DNA from: Daldinia sp. FL1419
Lineage: Eukaryota > Ascomycota > Sordariomycetes > Xylariales > Hypoxylaceae
Assembly (NCBI GenBank): GCA_025201765.1
Contig: MU623462.1
Coordinates: forward strand, 1-64,000
Direction of reading: 5' to 3'
Length of the DNA: 64,000 nucleotides
Shown here: in pieces, positions 56,123 to 64,000 of the stretch
How positions within the stretch are numbered: the first letter of the stretch is position 1
Layout of the letters: each line of letters opens with the position of its first letter
Translations under genes and position numbers: made by a program
The notes under the pieces: generated by a model
Database searches by the model: none
The model's input: the letters and a program-made list of their open reading frames with translations, nothing else
What the model was told of the DNA's origin: nothing

Positions 56123-58534
56123 TTAACCGTGCTTCGGGTCTCGAAAGGGGTCCTCAGTCAGAGGCCGTGAGCCACCGTGGTAGGGTAACGGGTCGTGCTC
56201 TACACGCTGCTTTGTGTCGCCGTATTGGACATAGGTGCTATGACGTGTATAGGGGGGAGCCTCCTCGGTCGTGACGGGCCCGCCGTGCACGGTACCGCGG
56301 CTAAAGGCGTCATCCCGAGCAAATGGCGAGGGTTGATGATCGGTGTGAGCACTGGCGTCCCCACCACTGAACTGAGGCATCATCATGGGCGGGGCGCCTC
56401 CTGACGGCTGGGACGGATCAAAGTCATTTATTCGCCTCCTACGAGCGTCTCCCGCGGCGTCGTTATGGCCAACTAGAGTGCGGACGACACCCATCAAGAC
56501 GATGATGACGTAAACTAGGAGAAGACCAGTAGAAACCAAGGCGTTCTGGATGATGTTGTTGCGTAACCAATCCGTGACATGTGTGACAGAACCAGTTATC
56601 TCATCAGTAGTAACGCTGCTTGGAGAGGCTAAGAAAGACGTCATGTCCGAGTCACCAGAGATGGACTTAGCGGCACCGACAGAGAATACATCATCGGGGA
56701 ACACGGGGAAATTGATATGTGCATGATCGTGCACCCATGTGAGACCCTTCTGGACTGACTCAACCTTCAATCCGATCAAGCATCGAACCGTGTTCGCGGC
56801 AAGGTCCTTGAACATCGTGTGGCCGAAGACGGTGGTGAGACCCTTATCAATTTCCGACATGAAAGTGTTAATGGTGTTGTTGATGGCAGTAGTGCCATTC
56901 GTCACCTTTCCGAGGATGTCGTCGTTAATCTCGGTGCTGAAAGATGCAATGACACCGTTCGCATCGTCTGCCCATGACCGTGAGACGTTGTCCAATGAAC
57001 CAACTACCTGATTGGCAAAATCTCCAACTTGGTTGGCGAGTTGCGGAACCTCCTTCTGGATTGTGTTCAATAGCATCCACTGGCAGAAGCAGGAAAAGAA
57101 ACCGGCTAAGGCAAGGGAAAGGACGAAGAGGGCCGGAAGTGACGTAGCGTATGCAATACACCAGCGCACCAGAACCCTTCGCTTTTCTCCAAACTTCGAG
57201 GCAATCCAGTAACCAACCCGGGCCGAGTGAGGGCGCGAAGACATGTAAACAAGATCCATGTCGTCGTAAGCGTCCGAAGCACTGATTTGAGAGCGGCGCC
57301 ATCGGCGTATCTCTATGTAGGCCATTGGAACACACGCGAGGATAGCGAGGATGATGAGTACCACAATCGCTACAATCTTGGCAGTATGGGCGATTTCGTA
57401 CAATCCGTCGAAGAAGTCGTTGATGGCCGTGTTTTCAGAACAGAAAGAAAGAGCTTCCTTCCTAGCTACGGGGAATACGCTATCGTTGAACTCCCAGTTG
57501 CCGTAGGCCTTGGTGAGCTGCTCTCTGATAAGGTTGAACGGGAACGATACGGCCATAGAAGTGAGGTTCTTGACATCATCGAAATCTGGGAGCTCCTTGT
57601 TGAGAGCATCCAAATCGGAGACGAAACCGGTGGTATTGATATTGACGTTGGAAAGCTTGGCGGCGACGGCTCTAATATCGCCAGCAATCTCTGGCTTGGG
57701 CGGAATGTCGATACGCTTGAAGATAGCCGGAGCACCAGTCATCTGTGGTAGAGGTGGAAGATCGTCATCACGTTTATCGAAGATACCTCCGATTCCACTA
57801 ATAGCAGTCTCGATGGCACCACCGACCGCCGCTGTTGCAGTGTTGATGGCCCCCCCAACAGCGCTCGTGGCGTCGCCAGCCGAGTTGAGCGCGCCGTTTA
57901 TGATCGAGTACATGGTATCTACGGGCTTCTGGAGATCGTCGGCTGTACCGTTGATTGCTTTGGCAACACCATCGATGGCATCGTTCATAGCCTCAGTGGT
58001 CTTGGTAATGGCGAGCGATGATGCATTCAATCCTCCGTGGACCACCATGGTAATCAAGCAGACGTAGGTATCCGTCATCATACCGATAACGAAGAGAATT
58101 AGCTGTTCGATAGCGGTAAGGATCATGTCGAGGATTTTCATCAAGGCTTGAACGGATTCGGTGATACCAGATGCAGTAAGGCGGTTGACTCCGACGGACA
58201 GGTAGTGTGGCATCGAAGCCATGGCACTACCAACGTCTTCAACTTTCGTACATGCCGCTAGGGCCTTTACCTTGGCGTCATCGAGGTTTCCATTCAGGGC
58301 TGTTATCGTTAAAAGAAAGTTGACTAGGACTAGGAGTAGTAGAACTGTCCATCGGTTGAACCAGATCTGGGAAAGTCGCGAGCCGAGTCCTAGGTAGGGA
58401 GTAGCTCCCTTGGCTGAGCTCTGAGATAGAAGTTCCCGAATCTTCATTTTTCGTACATCCTTAGTTTCGTAGGCATCGTGTACTAGTGAGGGAGGCACCT
58501 GAGGAAAGCCCTCCTGTTCGCGGAAGATAGCCAT
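56123..58534 (-). CDS. prm1: Plasma membrane fusion protein Prm1
   Basis: Single exon, about 803 residues from the ATG at 58534; the in-frame codon at 58561 is TTG. Prm1 acts in membrane merger during mating and, in filamentous fungi, hyphal or germling fusion. Five hydrophobic segments are visible: near residues 55-75 (WTVLLLLVLVNFLLTITAL), 125-165, 385-410 (IVAIVVLIILAILACVPMAY), 470-495 (LPALFVLSLALAGFFSCF) and 680-700 (STGLLLVYVIIVLMGVV). Conserved PYLGLGSRLSQIWFNRWT lies before the first segment and an ACTKVEDVGSAMASMPH motif after it. The long extracellular loops carry N-x-S/T sites. The C-terminal ~110 residues are polar and proline-rich. Confidence 0.9.
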   Translation of the reverse strand: MAIFREQEGFPQVPPSLVHDAYETKDVRKMKIRELLSQSSAKGATPYLGLGSRLSQIWFNRWTVLLLLVLVNFLLTITALNGNLDDAKVKALAACTKVEDVGSAMASMPHYLSVGVNRLTASGITESVQALMKILDMILTAIEQLILFVIGMMTDTYVCLITMVVHGGLNASSLAITKTTEAMNDAIDGVAKAINGTADDLQKPVDTMYSIINGALNSAGDATSAVGGAINTATAAVGGAIETAISGIGGIFDKRDDDLPPLPQMTGAPAIFKRIDIPPKPEIAGDIRAVAAKLSNVNINTTGFVSDLDALNKELPDFDDVKNLTSMAVSFPFNLIREQLTKAYGNWEFNDSVFPVARKEALSFCSENTAINDFFDGLYEIAHTAKIVAIVVLIILAILACVPMAYIEIRRWRRSQISASDAYDDMDLVYMSSRPHSARVGYWIASKFGEKRRVLVRWCIAYATSLPALFVLSLALAGFFSCFCQWMLLNTIQKEVPQLANQVGDFANQVVGSLDNVSRSWADDANGVIASFSTEINDDILGKVTNGTTAINNTINTFMSEIDKGLTTVFGHTMFKDLAANTVRCLIGLKVESVQKGLTWVHDHAHINFPVFPDDVFSVGAAKSISGDSDMTSFLASPSSVTTDEITGSVTHVTDWLRNNIIQNALVSTGLLLVYVIIVLMGVVRTLVGHNDAAGDARRRRINDFDPSQPSGGAPPMMMPQFSGGDASAHTDHQPSPFARDDAFSRGTVHGGPVTTEEAPPYTRHSTYVQYGDTKQRVEHDPLPYHGGSRPLTEDPFRDPKHG

Positions 58535-61036
58535 AGATTTGGATTTCTCGAGTTGATCCAAGTGATTTATGGGTGGTGGGTATAACTGAAATTCGAAGGT
58601 AAAACGAAGGAAAAGAAATGCAGGATCGAAATTCCTAATGGGTTGTTTCGTGCCCGAGAAGCCGTACCAGATGTGCTCGTCGGAGGACTTTTGTGAGAAG
58701 TAGTATTGTTAAGGTAAATCAAAGGGACGTCTTCCAAGAATTATAAATATAAAGAAGGGCAGTAGAAGAATAATAGAAGGGAAAAGGAAAAGAAAAATTC
58801 ATTCAACGATGATTGTGTTCCGTAACTGCATTAACGTCACAAGAAGTGACAAGAATCGAAAAAAAAAAAAAAAAAGTTGATTTTAATTGACAAGTAAAAA
58901 GTGATTGTAGTTCTGACAATAAAAGTGACGGAGGAGGGTGGGAAAGTGTTGAATGATAAAGAAGTTGTGCGATTGTCCAACCTTACAACCCACACCTCAC
59001 ACACCTCACGTACCTTGCGGCCGCAAACTCGACGGCCTAGCAACCAGTCAAGGGCTACTCAAAGACCGAATGGCCAAGACGCATCTTGTTTCAGAATAGA
59101 ATGTATAGTTGTCTTTGTCTCGATTATCCACCACACTTAATTAGAATCTTCTTTGTCAATTTAGTTTGTTCGTGAAGGTTACGCGCGGTGTAGGGGACGT
59201 TGCTAAGCGCCAGCGACCATTCTCAGCCAGTCGATCCCCTTGTCCGCGCGCCCTCAACTAGCCGATTTCCTTGGCCCATCTACCTGACTAGGATATCCAT
59301 TTCAAGGTCAAATTCGAATCAGATGTCATTCATAATGGAGTTGGATACTTATTGAATGAATTTTATACCGCGATCTTCGCTTCTAGCCGTGCCTCTTTTC
59401 CACTACACCGAGGTCTCCACGTACAGCTGTGTTTGTTGAATAGGCACAGATGCGGACATCGTCCGTTATTTGACAGGGGCCTACTATATCATAGCAGACG
59501 TGTAAAATCCATACGTCGTCCATATTTCATAGACTCCGATCTGCTGACTGGTATTATATTCGCCGGTACGGCGCTGCTGTGACGATGTACGGTGAGCTAC
59601 GTAATCTGAAGTTGAAATTTAGATTTCTGAACAACTAGGAACATAAAATTAGGTGACATTAGATAAAGCAGACTGCATATAACGTTTTGAGCTTCCGCTG
59701 TAAGGTCGTATAACGTATACGCCTCTTGTGTGCAGGAACCATTCCTGCCGACAACTTGCGTTGCGTCATCAGGCGTACGAGATGGCCGAAACAGCAGATA
59801 TATGTAACCTAGTAGAGAACTGATTCTCTAACCTAAGGATGCTTCTTAGAGAATCATATACGTAGATGTATCGGTTGATTTAGGTACTCGAATATAATGA
59901 CTATATGTTCTTATTGTTGTATTTCATTAGCGCGTTAGCAGTTGTTCAGTTAAGGTTACTGAATCAGAGAACAGTCGCTTTTGTGTAAACACGACGAGTA
60001 AGAACCAGTCTCTGGTTGCTTCAGCCAATCAGAGCATGTTCTTCGAATCACCCCACGCTAGCTTAGGTACCTAGGTACCCAAGTAACATGCGAGATACCT
60101 AACCGTAACTAACAAAATTAATCACATGATGTATAACAAACGGGACAAAGATAAGAATACCACCATATTAAAAACAACAAAGATAGAAGGATCAATAAAG
60201 CTTCATCGAAAAAAAGAAAAAAAAATACCGAAAATCTTTAATGACTGGTCACTTTCTCAGGTCATACACCCCAGTTACGGAAATTCGCAGTGCCAAGCTT
60301 GCCGCCTCCCGCCATAGGCTAAACGCAATCTCAGATCAGCGGCAGAAGTGGAAGACAATTGGTCCAAAAGTCGCGGGCGGCTGCATGCCGAACCCAGCTA
60401 GCCGAACCCCTTGTCTGGTCTCTGCCGCACAATAAAACAGGACTAACCGCGCCACCCGAGTACGGCGAGAAGAAAGAAGAAAAAACCCCCCCGATGATTT
60501 ACCACCTACCTTAGGTATGCAAGTTTCCGCAACTATAGATTACCTAGAGACCCAGGTCCCAGGTAGGTATAGGTATGCGCGTATAATTTGCATTCCCGGC
60601 CCCGTAGAAGATCCCCGTTTACATACTACCTAGTACAACAAACAAGATTTCGAGATAATACGCTAGGCCGCGATTAAGCGCTGGACGCCGTTGGCCAATA
60701 AAGCTGACAGCGCTAATACCACCCCAGACGCTTCGAATAGAAAACAAGAGCCTATCTTAAATAGACCTCGACCTTACATACCTAGTTACGTCCACACCAG
60801 CGGGGCACCCGCCGCGGGAGGTCTCCTACCAGTACCTATCCGACAGGCAGTTTGTACAATACAAAATCCACTGTGTGATTATCCGCCAGGTGTCTCTCGC
60901 GGGTTGGCTCACACGATTGCTTGCCTGGGAAGTGCGAAAACATGCTCACTTAGATTGTTCCTATCTAAATAATCGCGACCCTATCGTCAATGTAAAAGAT
61001 CCCGTACCTACATGTGTAAACTGATCACACGCGACA
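58535..61036. other. Intergenic region
   Basis: 2.5 kb with no convincing gene. An A17 run lies at 58859-58876 in the Prm1 promoter flank. A perfect 11-bp inverted repeat lies at 59821-59831/59846-59856. TAGGTACCTAGGTACC lies near 60064. ORFs at 59352-59582 and 60691-60972 begin with TTG and match nothing known to me. Confidence 0.55.
59821..59856. repeat. Perfect 11-bp inverted repeat (stem-loop)
   Basis: TGATTCTCTAA and its exact reverse complement TTAGAGAATCA are separated by 14 nt. It lies in an intergenic stretch with no gene; function unknown. Confidence 0.85.
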
Positions 61037-63820
61037 TCAAGCAGCTACACATTCCTTCCAAGTTCTCTTCTTCAAGGGAGTGTCCTTCAAAGGTAGTCCC
61101 GGCGTTTGTCTTTCCCACGAATCCGTTCTCCAAATGAAAACTTTCCAATTTTCCTTTACCATCAAATCCATCACGTCGCTTCTAAGTCGAAAGATAGCCG
61201 TGTAAGCGTCCGAGACATATGTAAACGTGCTCACAATGTTGATTCCGTCTGCCCTAATATTCTGCGCCAAAGTTGTACGGTCCCCCCTTTCGTCGTCCAC
61301 CAGGAGCGGGTACAAGTCCTGCGGCGGCATGTCGTACTTTTGACTGTCCCAGAAAACTAATATAAAGTGAGGAAAGCTGAGCTGCTCGGAGGCGGCGTGT
61401 GGGATCCTGATAGAGTATTCGGCGATAGTCTCTAGGGGAGGTAGAATCCCACGTGGTGCCGCAATGGTAAAAGGGAGGAGTTCTCGCCATTGAGAGACAA
61501 GCGTAGTAAACTCGGCCGACCAAGGCTTGACGCAGATAGCGCGAAGCGGGTGATCCTCGCTCACACTACTAGCTCTCAGTATCTCGTTCCAAGGTGCTCT
61601 GGCAGTAGTAGTGATCGTACCACTGCTAAGAGACGTGACGACAATCGATAGCCAATGGCTAGGGTAGTCCAGCTCACCCATACGAGCCAGTAGTCTCAGA
61701 AATACCGCCGTGTTAAGGGGTGCGAAAATGTCAAATATACCCGCACAGGAAGGGAACGGCATGCATATCTTGAGGAAGTGAGCGTATAACCATTTGAAAA
61801 AACTCGACCGCGGCATCAGTTGCTCCAAAGAGCGAGGCGGGCTTCCACATCTCTCCCAGCGGATGTAGTGAAACATTGCAAACACTCCCGAGGGCTCGTT
61901 TGTTGGCTTGACTTGGAAATGATCCTCTACCGATTTCCGGTCGGGTATTAATAAGTAATTCGAGTTGAAATGGTCGATGCCTTTCCACAGTTGGGGGTTT
62001 CGTAAGCAGCACGAAGTTAGGCCTGTTCCAGCCCCTTCATGCAGTATAGGGGCTCCGTAAAGAAAGCTCGTTAAAGATCCTCCAACATAATCTCTAGTAA
62101 TTTGATCAGCCTTGAACGGAAACCGTAACTGCACATAACGTTGACTTACGGTATGTCGTTCATGTGAATCACGTGGTATCGTAGAGGCCAGTCTATGGCA
62201 GTCGATAAGCTCGAGTCCCCTTCGTCTGCTTTTTGCTTGGGACGATCTAGCATGTTGTAGCGGACCCTCTCCATCACTTCAGCCATGTCCCCAACAATGA
62301 TTTCAATTGTCAGCTTATCTTGCAGCTGAAGCAAACTCAAACCAACCTTCTGGAAGAAGTCACTCATGAGGTTCATGCAATTCATCGACGTATTGAGTGC
62401 ACGTAATCTAGGCAGCTGTTTTAACATTGATGCAACAACGCGGAATGGGTGCTCATCCATCACATCTAGACCTTTTGGCTCAGCCAACCTGGCTTGGAGT
62501 TTCGCATCGAGCAGTGTGACGTTTACTTTCCAATGGCTGTCCAGGTAGTTAGAGACACGCTCCTCAGCCCCTTGTTTTCCGGCCTGGTAATCCGCGAAAA
62601 GGGGGGACAACTCCGGCTCCAGCATCGACTGCATAATCCTTGGAGGAAACACGACAGAGAAGTCGCGAAAAAGCTGTATGTCAACATCGAACTTCAAGAA
62701 CATCATCATTTCCTCGGGGGTTATGACGGAATGTCTAGTTACATGGCGACGTACTTGAGAGACGGTGTACATAGTCGCAAGGCCGGTCCGCCAAGTCCTC
62801 AATGAATTCTCCACTTTGTCCATTTGTGATATTGGAAGATAAGTAACTTCGGTGGGTTGCTCTTTCTTCTCGAGCTTGTCCAGGAGTCTACCAATGGTCT
62901 CTTGTAGTTTATCCCATGCGAACGGCGGCATGACTTGAGAGCAGAATACGTAACTCAAGCTCAGCAGCGTCACGTCCTTTGTGTCTGTATTCGTAGCTGC
63001 CTCGTATAGCATGCTGAAAAATACCAAGTCGCGAGCCACGACAACCGGCTTATGATCTAACATTGTTATGTGTAGCTTCTGAGAGTCCTTTTTCTTCGAA
63101 GAGTACTCCAAGATAGTATGGAAGACATGACGAGCGTCCGAGACACCGCAAAACATGAGGGACAGGACAGGGTCTTTACCAGCAGACTTCTCAAGCTCGG
63201 CTGTATATAGCGACTCGGCGTTGTCGTGGCAAAAGACGAAATACTCCGGCTCGTCCTGACTGCGAAATATCAGCTCAACAACAGAATACTAGGAATTCTA
63301 GAGAACTCACATCTGTGGTTTCAGTCGTGGTAGTTGCAACGTCATCTCGCGTCGTGACTCTTGTTGCGAGTGGTATTTCTTAAGTTCCCTTAGCTCCCCA
63401 ATTAGGCCACGAAGGTCACTGGTCTTCTTTCCTGGCTCCAGTTGATTCAAGATCTCTTCAGCACCATCTAGTTGTTGGAGATGAAGACGAGCTCTAGCTT
63501 GTATGTCTAGCAATTTCTGCCTAAGAGCCTCGTACCCTGGGTTGGCTTGGACAAAGCCTAAAGCCTTCGCAGCAAAGTCGATACATTCTGTGTATTTACC
63601 AACCTCAAAACTGGCAACTGAAAGGTTTGATAATGGAGAAGGATCTGAAGGAGCCAGACTGGCTCCCTTCTGATATTGTTTCCATGCTATAATATGCTTA
63701 TTAGTATAGAATTTAGATGTTTATTAGCAACTAATCACCTTCGTTGAATCGGCCCTGTCGATATAAATTGTTGCCTCGTATTCGAGCCGCCGTAGCGTCC
63801 GCAGTGCTTGCAGTGGCCAT
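61037..63820 (-). CDS. TPR and DUF4470 domain protein
   Basis: Four exons: 63820-63739, 63686-63311, 63259-62150 and 62093-61037, about 874 residues. Introns are 63687-63738 (branch TACTAATAA), 63260-63310 (GTGAGT...CAG) and 62094-62149 (GTAAGT...TAG). The spliced N-terminus (ARIRGNNLYRQGRFNEA, GASLAPSDPSPLSNLSVAS) is a TPR array of ~100 residues. The DUF4470-like region follows (about 160-290, DPVLSLMFCGVSDARHVF). The last splice creates IHMNDIPDYVGGSLTSF, a segment typical of this family; a GTGCAG acceptor only 21 bp into the intron is rejected as too short. Members often also have a MYND zinc finger, which I do not see here. Function unknown. Confidence 0.8.
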
Positions 63821-64000
63821 CGTAAACAACAACAATAAAGTGATTCGCACAAACCAAAATTCGCGAGTTTCATAAAATACGCTTAGGTCGCCGAGATAAT
63901 TTTGGCAAGCATTTAAGCTACCTCTTTAGTCGATTTATATTTTCCCAGTGTCAGCTATGTACCATCTTAGGACACCGCTAAAAGCCTGGAAGCAGCCACT

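Noticed and set aside
60691..60972. 93-codon frame beginning MANKADSANTTPD in translation
   Set aside because: The first codon is TTG, no in-frame ATG near the start, no known similarity.
62128..62149. 21-bp intron ending at GTGCAG in the DUF4470 gene
   Set aside because: Far too short for splicing; the TAG acceptor at 62094 gives the family-typical IPDYVGG join.

Overview
The window is nuclear DNA of a filamentous ascomycete (Pezizomycotina, most likely a sordariomycete). Three things point there. Introns are short (about 50-80 bp), with GTAAGT/GTATGT donors and CTAAC/CTGAT branch sites. A Pex14/17-type peroxin is present, a form known from filamentous ascomycetes. Intergenic DNA carries many copies of a TACCTAGGTA-type motif. 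All gene models are read by eye from splice sites and protein similarity recalled from family knowledge; no database search was run.

Layout. 0.6-6.2 kb, plus strand: an F-box-like/LRR protein, then V-ATPase subunit a (five exons). 7.8-9.3 kb: an RNA-gene locus with U2 snRNA (minus) and an intron-containing U3 snoRNA (plus), transcribed divergently. 9.7-15.9 kb, minus: an unrecognised 475-residue protein with a GC-AG intron, then a VNX1-type vacuolar cation/H+ exchanger. 17.9-19.1 kb, plus: proteasome ATPase Rpt6. 20.1-23.1 kb, minus: a rhodanese-plus-tyrosine-phosphatase protein (Pyp/Ptp2-3 type). 23.1-29.5 kb: a 6.4 kb stretch with no convincing gene. 29.5-39.2 kb: a large disordered protein (minus) divergent from a giant Cdc11/Nud1-like septation scaffold (plus). 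40.4-42.5 kb, minus: a Gag1-clamp (DUF4050-like) protein. 44.9-51.3 kb, minus: two unrecognised proteins and the INO80 subunit Ies2. 53.8-54.9 kb, plus: Pex14/17. 56.1-58.5 kb, minus: the cell-fusion protein Prm1. 61.0-63.8 kb, minus: a TPR-DUF4470 protein.

Most protein genes are ordinary housekeeping genes with no shared pathway. The most notable local structure is the U2/U3 locus. Both RNA genes have the same promoter layout: a GGCTGAT element exactly 30 bp before a TATAAATATCT box, which lies about 56 bp before each RNA start. The U3 gene also has a spliceosomal-type intron after only about 8 nt of RNA.
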